A stretch of DNA of 64,000 nucleotides from Chloroflexi bacterium TSY (GTDB lineage: Bacteria; Chloroflexota; Anaerolineae; Caldilineales; Caldilineaceae). Under the pieces are notes generated by a model. The model was not told the DNA's origin, ran no database searches, and worked only from the letters and a program-made list of their open reading frames with translations. The stretch lies in the NCBI GenBank assembly GCA_019217005.1, contig JAHBNG010000041.1, positions 43,806 to 107,805 of the forward strand, given 5' to 3'. Position numbers and translations under genes: made by a program. The stretch's first letter is position 1. Each line of letters opens with the position of its first letter. This document shows positions 36,429 to 45,410 of the stretch, one piece after another.

Positions 36429-37658
36429 GTGTTTTGTCAGATAAGTTATAATACGGTAAACTCTGCCAGAAAGTGACTAAAAAAACGAGGAGGCAGAGAG
36501 AAATGAAGCAAGTATATAAAGTTAAACTAAGTGATAAAGACAGAAATGAATTAAGGCGAATAACGGCAAAAGGAAAAGAGAACGTAAGAAAGATAAGAAG
36601 GGTACATATTCTGCTCTTGTCAGATGGAGGAAAAACAGACAGAGAAATCATGGAACGAGTGGGAGTGACGCGAGCAACGGTGGTGCGAATCCGCAAAAGA
36701 TATGTGACGGAAGGGCTAACCAAAGCCCTAGAAGAGAGGCCAAGAAGCGGACGACCAGTCGAGATTAGTAACGAAGCCAGAGCCAAAATCACGGCACTAG
36801 CGTGTACGAAAGGACCAGATGGGCGAAGCCGATGGACTTTAAGGCAGCTAGCAACCACAGCGGTTGAGTTAAAGTTTGTGGAAGACATTTCGCATGAAAC
36901 CGTGAGTGAAATTCTGAAAAAAACGAACTGAAACCCCATTTGAAGGTGCAGTGGTGTATCGGAAAGTTAACACCTACATACTTGTGGCACATGGAACAAA
37001 TCTTGGACCTCTATGCACAGCCCTATGACCCCAAGAATCCTCTCTGGTGTTACGATGAAAAACCTTGTCAGCTCTTGGGCGATACAATCGTGCCGATTGA
37101 GATGAAACCAGGCAAGAAATGGCGCTATGATCATCACTATGAACGCAAGGGCATCTGTTACATCTTGATTGCTTACCAGCCGCACACTGGACAGCGGGTT
37201 GTTCAGATTACCGAACGGCGCAGAGGCCAAGAGTATGCTCGCTTCATGCATGATCTCAAAACGAAACACAATCCTGATGCCGATTCATTACAGATTGTTC
37301 AGGATAATCTCAACATTCATTCACCCAGTTCCTTCTACACCATCTTTTCGCCTGAGGAAGCTTTCGCTCTGGCTCAGCACTTTCAGATGGTTTATACCCC
37401 CGTCAACGGGAGTTGGCTTAATATGGTTGAAATTGAACTCTCGGTTATCACTCGCCAAGTTCTTGATCGCCGCATTGATTCCAAAGAGCTTCTTGAGACT
37501 GTTGTCCTTGCTCTTGTCAACGAGCGCAATGAACAATCCGCTACCATTCAATGGCAATTTACCCCCGCTCTCGCTCGCCAGAAGTTCCAGCGTTTCTATC
37601 CTGTTTTGGATACCAATTCTGATGACCAACCTGTATCATAACTTATCTGACAAAACAC
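36429..37658 (+). mobile_element. IS630-family insertion sequence
   Basis: Terminal repeats GTGTTTTGTCAGATAAGTTA and, at the right, TAACTTATCTGACAAAACAC are perfect inverse copies over 20 bp. TA is duplicated (36427-36428 and 37659-37660) within a CTAG target, as usual for IS630. 1230 bp, transcribed opposite to the CHAT gene it splits. Confidence 0.94.
36473..37641 (+). pseudogene. IS630 transposase in two overlapping frames
   Basis: The first frame (36473-36931) has the helix-turn-helix (REIMERVGVTRATVVRIRKR) and the linker. The second (to 37641) has the DDE core: PLWCYDEKPCQLLG (Asp), LQIVQDNLNIHSP (Asp) and NGSWLNMVEIELSVI (Glu). The switch lies at CTG AAAAAAA C near 36918-36925, where a -1 shift restores LKKNELKPHLKV. 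Slippage at A-runs is known for some IS630 members, so this may be a functional frameshifted gene rather than a dead one. Confidence 0.88.
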
Positions 37659-38558
37659 TAGCTTAATTGAGGGCGTTCGCTGCAAGGTTACCCTCAAGGA
37701 CTGTGTGGGAACTAAGGACAACTTGGCATCTTCCCAAAACAGCAGTCCATCTGGTTCACCGTGACTCATTAAGTGTAATATATCTGGTTGTTCTTGTTCC
37801 ATTGTACGTCGTAATTCAGTTATATTGAAACGCCCAGAGAGAGTGACAATAGAAACATATTCTTTCCCCAACGACGACAATTGTAGCATTATGTGTTTGA
37901 TCTCTCGATCGGCCTGGATCTGATCACTTGGATCTTCTGGAATTGCCACTAGAATTTTGACGGGCGGGGATGATAAGAGCTTTCGCGAGGGTGCTACTTG
38001 GTGATAGAGCTGTTCGATACGCACCAACGATACTTCGCCATCGGCAGCAAAAGCCCTGTTGCGATCTGGATCATAAAAGCACTCCCACGGTAGGCAAGCA
38101 ACGGTTGCTGGATGAATCGCAAGCCGAATCCGTAAGTGGAAGCTTCGTCCATTCTCTAAATCTGTCATAGCGGCGATCCAAAGATCGCGTACAGCTCCCT
38201 GCATGACTTCTCGAAATAATCGGCCCCCCATATCAACAAGCAGCTCCATACCCGGCAAAGCATTTGGGTCTGCAAGCGTATCTAAAGCTTCAGTCCAATA
38301 CGGATCGGTGCTACACAAATGAAAGAGACTATCTGCAAGGCGCGTCTTATATGAAGCACTCAATATGAAGGGAGGCTGTTGACTTTGGGAGGGAGCCACT
38401 CGAATTGTTATATCAAAATTGACAAAGTGATCATTGTTCATGGTTTGACAGGGGTATCAACACATCTTATACTGGTCTTTATTTGAAACCAACGTTTTTC
38501 TCTAGCCAAACGACTGAAAATCCTGGCTTTCAAAAGAACCGCAGTGTAGAATGACAAT

Positions 38559-38631
38559 GTGTCCCAAAGTGCGTAACCGGAGACCGCTGAGTCAGAAAAC
38601 CTGTTCCATTTACACACTTTGTGGTACACAC
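38559..38631 (-). repeat. 74-bp palindromic repeat family R5, copy 1
   Basis: Left arm GTGTCCCAAAGTGCGTAA; right arm TTTACACACTTTGTGGTACA then CAC. The core CTGAGTCAGAAAACC is shared with copies at 40810 and 50469. This copy is inverted relative to the other two. Lies just before the membrane-protein gene at 38659. Confidence 0.82.
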
Positions 38632-38658
38632 CCTATGCAATAAGAAAAAGATTTATCT

Positions 38659-39609
38659 ATGCAAACTGGTGCATCACCCAGTTGGGTTTCAAATTGGGCT
38701 GCCTTTTTCAAACGGCTTCGCCCAGGCAAATCTGAAAATTCCCTCGATAATTTACTGCGAGAGCATGCGCACGATAATGTGATCGATTATCGAGATCGGA
38801 TCAGCGTCGTTACTTGGTTAATTATTCTCGGATTGGGTATTAGTCTTTTTTTTGAATTACCTGATATCACAAGCAGGAGTTTTATTGTTTTTAGTACTCC
38901 TGTTACATTTTTTATTACCGATAGTCTGATTGCTGCCGCATTCATGTCAGTATTGGCAGCGGCTGGTGCTCAAAGCGTTGTGGGTGTTCACCCTAGGATT
39001 TTGGCCAATCATGGTTCGTTTTGGCAAAGCTGGGCCTTTTGGGCCCTTCCAATGGCATTAATGATTATTGCCGCTTATTTACTACCTTTTGCTCCAAATC
39101 GTTTGGGGCAAACCATCGCGATTTTATCTGCTGGGGGATTATATGCACTTGCGCTTTTTGGCCTATATGCCACTGTAGAAGTAGGGCAACCTGGTTTTCG
39201 ACGTAGCCGGCTCATTCTCAATGCCCTCGCATACGGTTCCGCCTTGCTTCTCTTTCTTCTTGTCTATCAGACCCGTACGCGCAGCCTGATTTCTGCAACG
39301 ATGATCGCCGTTACAGCTACGTTGTTGGCAGTTGAAATCCTGCGCAGCACGACCTCACGTGTTGATCAGCTTTTTACCTACGGTGCAATTGTTGGCATTG
39401 TCTTGGGACAAGTGACTTGGGCACTGAATTATTGGCCTCTTTTGCCTGGACTAACGGGTGGTTTGCTCCTGCTTCTAACCTTTTATCTCCTTGTCGGAAT
39501 CGCTCAACAGGGGTTACAAGAACACTTCAGTGTTCGAATCTTTGTGGAGTTTCTGGTATTCACACTGATTGCACTCATACTAATTGCCGTCGTTGGCCCA
39601 GGATATTAG
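38659..39609 (+). CDS. integral membrane protein, unknown function
   Basis: 316 residues with a short cytoplasmic N-terminus and about eight predicted membrane helices: VVTWLIILGLGISLFF, ITDSLIAAAFMSVLAAAG, WAFWALPMALMIIAAYLL, IAILSAGGLYALALFGL and others. Charged residues are few apart from a basic patch at residues 18-25 and VDYRDR-like residues before the first helix. I recognise no catalytic motif or named transporter family; similar proteins in Chloroflexota are annotated only as hypothetical. It converges on the PanE-like gene with 1 bp between stop codons. Confidence 0.8.
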   Translation: MQTGASPSWVSNWAAFFKRLRPGKSENSLDNLLREHAHDNVIDYRDRISVVTWLIILGLGISLFFELPDITSRSFIVFSTPVTFFITDSLIAAAFMSVLAAAGAQSVVGVHPRILANHGSFWQSWAFWALPMALMIIAAYLLPFAPNRLGQTIAILSAGGLYALALFGLYATVEVGQPGFRRSRLILNALAYGSALLLFLLVYQTRTRSLISATMIAVTATLLAVEILRSTTSRVDQLFTYGAIVGIVLGQVTWALNYWPLLPGLTGGLLLLLTFYLLVGIAQQGLQEHFSVRIFVEFLVFTLIALILIAVVGPGY

Positions 39610-39610
39610 C

Positions 39611-40744
39611 TTACCGTTTCCTTACACGTTCGCGATATTCGTCTGCTGATACAATCATCCGCAAATTTGCTTTATGCCACAGTTCGCGATTTTGTTGACG
39701 TTCAACAAGATCTTGCAGTGTGTCTGTTAGCATCGCGTTGATCGGTGTTTGGATCCCCAACGATTTGCCTTGTCTAACAACTGCACCGTTAAGCCACTGT
39801 ATTTCGCTTTTAGATTTTCCTGCATTTAAATCCAAATAGAGGCTAGGCATTTTTGACCCTCGCGCACGGATAATCTGATTTTGCAGGATTGGACGCAATA
39901 GAATTTTGGGTAAGGTGCGGATGAGTGGTGCAAATATTCCAAATGAATAGTTCCCAATATTGATGGGTGCAATATTACTCTTTCTCATCACCAATAGCGC
40001 CTCTCGCCAAGCGTCGATTTCCATATTGGCAAGCTGGGGTTCGGCAAAGACTTCTGCCGGTGGAACACTCATAATTGCACTGCTTGCGTTGCCAATCATA
40101 TTCATTAATAGCTTTGTCCACTTGAGAGATTTTGGATCCTCATAGAGCGAAACAGAAAACCCTGCTTCATCTAGTGCATTGTGGATGGTATTGAACAATG
40201 CTTGGGCGACTGCTGGATGCCAGACGCTGAGTCCAATATGATCATCTGGTTTTTCAACGACAACGACACCCGGCTTTGGGACGGTCACGGGTGTCATGAT
40301 AATCCCGGCAATTACCCTGGCTGGACTCAATTTAGAGGCGATGATTTCTTCATTGCCCACACCATTCTGTAGGCTCAGCACAGTTGGAGCCTGAACATTA
40401 GCGTCCTGATAGGCGTCTATAAGCTCGTCTAAGGTTGTGGCTGTGTCGTAACTCTTAACTGTCAAAATGACAAGATCGGTTGCATCATGACTCTGCGCCA
40501 ATGCATTCATAATCGAATCGGCAACTTGGATCTTCTCCACCATAATCGATTGGGTCACATTTTCTAGTCGTAGCCCTTTTTGATTTTGAACCGCATTGAC
40601 AAGTGAAGAACGACCAACTAGTGTGATGCGATGTCCACACTGAGCAAGCTTTCCACCGATGAAACAGCCGATTGCGCCGGCACCAACGACTAAAATATTC
40701 AGTTTGTCGTTTACTATCCTATCATTCAACATCGGATTGTTCAA
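39611..40744 (-). CDS. 2-dehydropantoate 2-reductase family protein (ApbA/PanE)
   Basis: 377 residues. N-terminal Rossmann motif ILVVGAGAIGCFIGGKLAQ binds NADPH; VLSLQNGVGNEE and the C-terminal helical domain with KWTKLLMNMIGNASSAI (conserved Lys and Asn region) are typical. Such enzymes reduce ketopantoate for coenzyme A synthesis, but the family includes other 2-keto acid reductases, and 377 residues is long for PanE (about 300). The start is uncertain: MNNPMLND at 40744 or MLND five codons later. Last gene of the glycerol/DHA cluster, separated from glpD by an R5 repeat, so it may be an independent unit. Confidence 0.82.
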   Translation of the reverse strand: MNNPMLNDRIVNDKLNILVVGAGAIGCFIGGKLAQCGHRITLVGRSSLVNAVQNQKGLRLENVTQSIMVEKIQVADSIMNALAQSHDATDLVILTVKSYDTATTLDELIDAYQDANVQAPTVLSLQNGVGNEEIIASKLSPARVIAGIIMTPVTVPKPGVVVVEKPDDHIGLSVWHPAVAQALFNTIHNALDEAGFSVSLYEDPKSLKWTKLLMNMIGNASSAIMSVPPAEVFAEPQLANMEIDAWREALLVMRKSNIAPINIGNYSFGIFAPLIRTLPKILLRPILQNQIIRARGSKMPSLYLDLNAGKSKSEIQWLNGAVVRQGKSLGIQTPINAMLTDTLQDLVERQQNRELWHKANLRMIVSADEYRERVRKR

Positions 40745-40809
40745 TATGTTTTACTCAGCATTAATTTTCGCGCTCATCAGACGAAAGTGCTCAATTCACG
40801 GAGATTTGA

Positions 40810-40888
40810 GTGTGCACCACAAAGCGTATAAGTGTAGACACCGCACAATCAGAGAATCTGTTGCATTGCTACACTTTGGGACAAACTC
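40810..40888 (+). repeat. palindromic repeat family R5, copy 2
   Basis: GTGTGCACCACAAAGCGTAT at the left and TACACTTTGGGACAAACTCC at the right, with core ATCAGAGAATCTGTTGCAT. More diverged than the other copies. Fills the gap between glpD and the PanE-like gene. Confidence 0.78.
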
Positions 40889-40904
40889 CCGAAATTTAGA
40901 CAGT

Positions 40905-42722
40905 TCAATCACCTATTTGCACGCTGTTCATAGATGAGTCAATTTGCATGTGGACCAAATGCTTATCCGCCATAATATTAGCTGTGCGTTTGATTTCCAT
41001 CTCAGTTTCATCGGGTGACCACTGAAGAACCAGTCCAATAACATGCGCAATCTCCTTGAGAAGTTCTGCAGAAAGATCTCCCAATATTGCAATCAAAGAA
41101 CGTCGCAGCACCAAGTCATCAAGATGAACAACTTGTTCGAACAAAACAAGAAATAAGAGTTCGCGGCTGCTGTAACTAGAATTATTCTGCAACGGCCTGT
41201 CGACGATGTAGACGTATTGATCACTTGTTTTTGTAGAAGCATGGTCATCTTTTACGATAAAGTGGGCGATCTGCTCTGCGCGCGTACCATACCGTTCAAA
41301 CAAGCGTTTGATACGATTCACATCTAATCCTGTTGCTTCACTTAATGCGTTGATCCAGTTCGTTTGTTCAGAAACAGTTTGTGGGTAAGATGCTCCGCCG
41401 CCAATGGCTAGATTTTCTGTTTTCTGTTTTCGATCCTGATTGAACTGTTCTAATACTCGATTTGTCACCTGTTCTGAAAATGCACGAAATGTTGTCCATT
41501 TGCCACCAATTAAGTTATAGATTGGTATATCCAGTTGGCCTGCTGAGATGTCAATCTGGTTATTTCCCGGCTCGATAACCCGAATTTGGTGATCCCGACT
41601 GATTTGTCCCGTTAAAGCTGCTGTACTCGTTGGTAATGGTCGGACGCCTGAATAGGTAAACACGATATGAGAGCGGTTGACATTCACCGTTGGAAAGACA
41701 ACCGCAACCATCTTTAGAAAATAATCGATTTCTTCTTCTGTGCAACGAGCCTGCCCGGCATCATCGATTCGAATATCAGAGGTGCCAACAATTACTCGTT
41801 TATGAAATGGGCAGATCAAGACAATACGGCCATCATGATTTTCGAAGAAAATTTCATGTTCGCCAATGATGCTACGTAACTCTGGGTGATCTAAAACGAG
41901 GTGTGAGCCTTTGGTTCCACTAATAAAGTGCGTCTTCTGTCCCAGCATATGATTCGTTCCATCGATCCAGGGCCCAGTTGCATTGATCACTACCTGAGGC
42001 CGGAGATCGAATGTTTCTCCGCTGACTTCATCGTTGAGTCGGATAATCGTACGTCCATTTGCCTTTCCAACAGTGGTTAGACTCATATAGTTGATTGCTA
42101 ACGCCTTTTCAGAAGCAGTCATTGCGTCCACAATCATTTCCACACAAAGCCTTTCAGGCATCTGCAAAAGAGCATCATAGTACGTTGCTGTGAAAGCAAT
42201 GGCCGGATTTAGCTTTGGAAAGCGTGCCAACGATTTCTGCCGACTCTCAAAGCGATGTTTGGGTACCGTGCCTTGCTCTCCTGTATAGGCATCATACATG
42301 GTCAATCCAGCCTTGATTACGACAGCACCGCGTTCGACCGGTCGATCCAACAACCCCAAAAACTTAAGCGGCGCATTGAAAAGGCCAGAAAACCAGCGGA
42401 AAATTGGAATTGTGGTTGCGAGCGGTTTTACATAATGAGGGGCATTAACGATGAGCCGATTGCGTTCCTCAACCGCCTCACGCACCAATCTGAACTCACC
42501 ATTTTCTAGATAACGAATCCCTCCGTGGGCCATGTGGGACGAGGCAGCACTTGTCCCAGAGCAGAAATCGTTTTGGTCAATGAGAACGACATTGATATCT
42601 TGCAGTGCTAAATCTCGAAATGTTCCGATCCCATTGACGCCACCACCAATAATAAGTACAGAAACGTCTGATATGTGGCGGAGACGATTCAATAACTTGG
42701 CTCTTGGGGTATCATTTATCAT
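40905..42722 (-). CDS. glpD: FAD-dependent glycerol-3-phosphate dehydrogenase
   Basis: Membrane-associated flavoenzyme that oxidises glycerol 3-phosphate to dihydroxyacetone phosphate and passes electrons to quinone. 605 residues. FAD motif VLIIGGGVNGIGTFRDLAL near residue 22; SSHMAHGGIRYLENGEFRLV is the conserved flavin and substrate segment; IINATGPWIDG-type block is seen as VVINATGPWIDGTNHML; the C-terminal domain is the usual helical extension. It overlaps the end of the EI gene by 11 nt. With glpK upstream it completes the glycerol to DHAP route; the Dha kinase genes in the same cluster feed DHAP from dihydroxyacetone. Confidence 0.93.
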   Translation of the reverse strand: MINDTPRAKLLNRLRHISDVSVLIIGGGVNGIGTFRDLALQDINVVLIDQNDFCSGTSAASSHMAHGGIRYLENGEFRLVREAVEERNRLIVNAPHYVKPLATTIPIFRWFSGLFNAPLKFLGLLDRPVERGAVVIKAGLTMYDAYTGEQGTVPKHRFESRQKSLARFPKLNPAIAFTATYYDALLQMPERLCVEMIVDAMTASEKALAINYMSLTTVGKANGRTIIRLNDEVSGETFDLRPQVVINATGPWIDGTNHMLGQKTHFISGTKGSHLVLDHPELRSIIGEHEIFFENHDGRIVLICPFHKRVIVGTSDIRIDDAGQARCTEEEIDYFLKMVAVVFPTVNVNRSHIVFTYSGVRPLPTSTAALTGQISRDHQIRVIEPGNNQIDISAGQLDIPIYNLIGGKWTTFRAFSEQVTNRVLEQFNQDRKQKTENLAIGGGASYPQTVSEQTNWINALSEATGLDVNRIKRLFERYGTRAEQIAHFIVKDDHASTKTSDQYVYIVDRPLQNNSSYSSRELLFLVLFEQVVHLDDLVLRRSLIAILGDLSAELLKEIAHVIGLVLQWSPDETEMEIKRTANIMADKHLVHMQIDSSMNSVQIGD

Positions 42723-44601
42723 AACGAAGAGACACGATTCCTTTGGGATTTATGAGTTGCCAAACCTCATGGATTGTTCGACATTGAAGTGCTTGTTCCG
42801 CAAGTTGACGACTGCTCATCATGTCAGATTGCCGAATCGATTGTTTGACTAATGGAATAGCTGCAGGAGCAACACTCAATTCGGTTACACCAAGGCCTAA
42901 CAACAGCGGTACAGCGTTTGGATTGCTAGCCATTTCGCCGCAAATTGAGACCGGCATATTTGCAATATGCCCTGTATGGCAAACAAGACTGATTAGCTGC
43001 AGGATAGCTGGATGAAACATATCCCGAGGACCAGTCAAATAAGTGTCGTTACGGTCTAAGGCGAGAACATACTGAGTAAGATCATTGGTTCCTATGCTAA
43101 AAAAGTCGACTTCTTGAGCCAAATGCTCTGCCATAAGCGCTGCTGCTGGAACCTCTATCAGAACACCCAGTGAAATCATGGAACTTTGGTATTGCTCCAG
43201 TTGGGAAAGTTCAAGGAGTGTCTTTCTAACCTGTCTGACTTCATCTAATGTTGTAACCATCGGCAACATAAACCGGATCGAGACACCCTCACGAGTGCTA
43301 GATAGAACTGCGTCAAGTTGGTTGCGAAGAAGGTCGGGATTTGCCAATAGCAAACGGATCCCGCGGCATCCCAAAAAGGGATTCTTCTCAGAGGATTGCT
43401 CAATATACAGGGGAAGTTTGTCGCCTCCCATATCTAATGCTCGAATTGTAAGAAGGGGTGGCAGAATTTGAAATATCGAATCGGGTTGAGAATTCTCCGT
43501 CGGGTTATTGTTTCCTTGAAAATGCTCCACTTGAAGATGGCTGCTATGAATATTCTTCCTTTTGAGTTCGTGAAGAGCTGTATGAATCGCATCATTTTCA
43601 TATCGTCGTTTCATGCGCTCCTGAATTGTGTTAGCAATTGTCGTATAAATCTCCGCGTGCTCGCGTACTGTCGGAGGAGATTGGTGTGCCAGAAAGAAGT
43701 ATTCACTCCGTAGCATACCAACACCATCGGCCCCTTGGTCAAACGCTTGAGATGTCTCGTTGAGATTATTAATATTTGCATAAATGGGAATATGGAGACC
43801 ATCGCGCGTAATTGCCGGGAAACTTTTTTGTTCCAGAGCGGATCGATTTGCTTGGACTAGATAGAGATTTGCGTTTTTGTATAAAGCAATCTCTTCTGCA
43901 GTTGGATTGAGAAGAAAATCCCCTGTATTACCATCAACAATTGCTGGTGTATCTGGGGAGATATCCAGAATTTCGGCATCCAGTTTGCAAACCAATGGTA
44001 AGTTGTGGCTACGGGCTAGGATTGTCGCGTGAGAAGTGGTCGTGCCGTGAACCAATGCAATGGCGCGTACTCGATCCAATGCAAGATTGGTCATGTCACT
44101 GATCGTTAAATCATCGGCAACCAAAATCGTGCTATCTGGCAACTGCGACAGCTGATGCGTTCCGAACTCTGTGCTTGCTAGATGCTCAAGCAAACGTTGC
44201 CCAACGTCAACAATATCTGTTGCACGCCCAGAAAAATAATCGTCACCCATAGAACGAAACAGCTCTACAAGCTCTGCGATCGAGACTTTTGTGGCTTCAA
44301 AAGCAGTTGCGCCTTGCCGATAGATCGCTGACCGTATCGCGTCGAGCAAAGTCTTGTCGTGTAAGATAGAACGCTGCCCGGAAAGAATGTCGGCAACGAG
44401 AATACTGGTGACCTGACCAACTTGCTCTAGCTCTTCATCGACCTTTGCTTGTACGCTCAAAAAGGTTTGCCATTCTGTCCATGGATTTGAATGCTTACTT
44501 CTTTGGGATGCACCAGTAGATACCTCAAAAGGTTTATAGACAAAGACAACACCAGTGCCAATCCCAGATGCTGCTGGTAAGCCGCGATATTTGGTTGTCA
44601 T
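42712..44601 (-). CDS. ptsI: phosphoenolpyruvate-protein phosphotransferase (PTS enzyme I)
   Basis: First enzyme of the PTS: takes phosphate from PEP and gives it to HPr. 629 residues, longer than the usual 570-580 because of a hydrophilic insert (about residues 350-395). The phosphorylated His is in HGTTTSHATILARSHNLPLV. PEP-site blocks are ADGVGMLRSEYFFLA, GCRGIRLLL, FFSIGTNDLTQYVLALDRND and VSICGEMASNP with the catalytic Cys. It lies 18 nt after HPr and overlaps glpD, inside a Dha kinase operon; no sugar permease EIIC is in view. The role is thus most likely dedicated phosphate supply to DhaM. Confidence 0.93.
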   Translation of the reverse strand: MTTKYRGLPAASGIGTGVVFVYKPFEVSTGASQRSKHSNPWTEWQTFLSVQAKVDEELEQVGQVTSILVADILSGQRSILHDKTLLDAIRSAIYRQGATAFEATKVSIAELVELFRSMGDDYFSGRATDIVDVGQRLLEHLASTEFGTHQLSQLPDSTILVADDLTISDMTNLALDRVRAIALVHGTTTSHATILARSHNLPLVCKLDAEILDISPDTPAIVDGNTGDFLLNPTAEEIALYKNANLYLVQANRSALEQKSFPAITRDGLHIPIYANINNLNETSQAFDQGADGVGMLRSEYFFLAHQSPPTVREHAEIYTTIANTIQERMKRRYENDAIHTALHELKRKNIHSSHLQVEHFQGNNNPTENSQPDSIFQILPPLLTIRALDMGGDKLPLYIEQSSEKNPFLGCRGIRLLLANPDLLRNQLDAVLSSTREGVSIRFMLPMVTTLDEVRQVRKTLLELSQLEQYQSSMISLGVLIEVPAAALMAEHLAQEVDFFSIGTNDLTQYVLALDRNDTYLTGPRDMFHPAILQLISLVCHTGHIANMPVSICGEMASNPNAVPLLLGLGVTELSVAPAAIPLVKQSIRQSDMMSSRQLAEQALQCRTIHEVWQLINPKGIVSLRYDK

Positions 44602-44619
44602 AAGCGATTGTCTGTAAAA

Positions 44620-44895
44620 TTATTTGCTGACTTCCAAAAGCAAGCGTAGAGCTTCAATCGCTTCGGATGCATCAGGTCCATCAGCATGAAAGTGTAATTT
44701 ATGTCCCTGATGGGCCTGAAGTTGCATCAATTGCAGAATGCTCTTTACATCCGCAGTTGTTGTGGTGCGTGTTATGTTTTGTGCTGTGATTGTTGCCCGA
44801 AATTGATTGGCAACCTGAACAACATCTCTGCTTCTGCGCAAATGAAGTCCCAAAGGATTCTCAATCGTGATGATAGTTGAAATGGAAGAAGTCAT
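44620..44895 (-). CDS. HPr-family phosphocarrier
   Basis: Ninety-one residues. The active His lies in NPLGLHLRRSRDVVQVANQ at about residue 17; in most HPr proteins this reads GLHARP, so the Arg-Pro pair is altered to R-R here. The segment DVKSILQLMQLQAHQGHKL is the second conserved block, and its Ser matches the regulatory Ser46 position. It overlaps the DhaM gene start-to-stop as ATGA and precedes EI. It should shuttle phosphate from EI to DhaM. In some bacteria the HPr part is fused to DhaM; here it is separate. Confidence 0.9.
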   Translation of the reverse strand: MTSSISTIITIENPLGLHLRRSRDVVQVANQFRATITAQNITRTTTTADVKSILQLMQLQAHQGHKLHFHADGPDASEAIEALRLLLEVSK

Positions 44896-45410
44896 GAAAC
44901 GTTGGTAATTTTGTCGAAAAATCGTGCTGCTTCAGCCGCTTGAACAATTTCTTCTAGGCGACAGCCCAAACTGGCCTCAACGGCCGCCGCGACGGCGCCT
45001 TCAACGAGCGGAGCATTGCAAATTATACACGATTCGCGTATATCGTCGGGTAAAAGATCGAGAGCCAAAGTTGTGTTCAGTATAGAACCACCTAAGTCGG
45101 CGAGGATGGCGACGCCATCAGTGGTCCAAACGCTTTCGATCGCTTCTTTGATCTGTTCGGCACTAGTTCCTAGAACAATTTGTCGGTCTTCTTGTCGATC
45201 TTCGTAGACACTTTCACATCCATGATCGTCCTCTATCCCTCCACCTATCGCCACAATCCTGGGTGCTTGGCATTCCGTCTTTTTGGCTTCATCTCTCGTT
45301 TGCACATGATTTTCTGGCAAGAGCAAAGTCATTTGATCTGCCAATTCCTTAACCCCCTCTGCTAAACGTTCGCTATGGGAGACAATGACAAGGCTGACCA
45401 TTGCAATCAA
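44892..45410 (-). CDS. dhaM: dihydroxyacetone kinase phosphotransfer subunit DhaM (EIIA-mannose type)
   Basis: 172 residues. The phosphorylated His is at residue 12 in [39 protein letters not shown] matches the conserved D-L-G-S block. A hydrophilic insert (residues 35-75) is more acidic than usual. DhaM passes phosphate from HPr to ADP bound on DhaL. It overlaps the glycerol kinase stop by 4 nt (ATGA) and the HPr start in the same way, so all three are translationally coupled. Confidence 0.91.
   Translation of the reverse strand: MIAMVSLVIVSHSERLAEGVKELADQMTLLLPENHVQTRDEAKKTECQAPRIVAIGGGIEDDHGCESVYEDRQEDRQIVLGTSAEQIKEAIESVWTTDGVAILADLGGSILNTTLALDLLPDDIRESCIICNAPLVEGAVAAAVEASLGCRLEEIVQAAEAARFFDKITNVS

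Larger units (their letters stand above)
35557..38441 (-). pseudogene. CHAT-domain caspase-like protease, interrupted by an IS630
   Basis: The N-terminal part (37662-38441) has a beta-sandwich-like region and the first CHAT half with the catalytic His in DILHLMSHGEPDGLLFWE. The rest (36428 down to 35557) resumes with VVLNACLAGRISDQIPF, holding the catalytic Cys, then MLQAGIPAVIAMQ and a coiled-coil-like tail of about 200 residues. Removing the 1230-bp IS and one TA restores PSIKLVVLNACLAG. The ancestor was about 550 residues. The IS sits exactly between the codons for the catalytic His and Cys, so neither half can be an active protease. Neighbours suggest no obvious partner gene such as a gasdermin. 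Confidence 0.88.

Noticed and set aside
19170..38441. A joint defence island made of the STAND-like regulators, NYN nuclease and CHAT protease
   Set aside because: The CHAT gene is 8 kb away on the other strand with unrelated genes between, and BTAD regulators are common transcription factors in this phylum.
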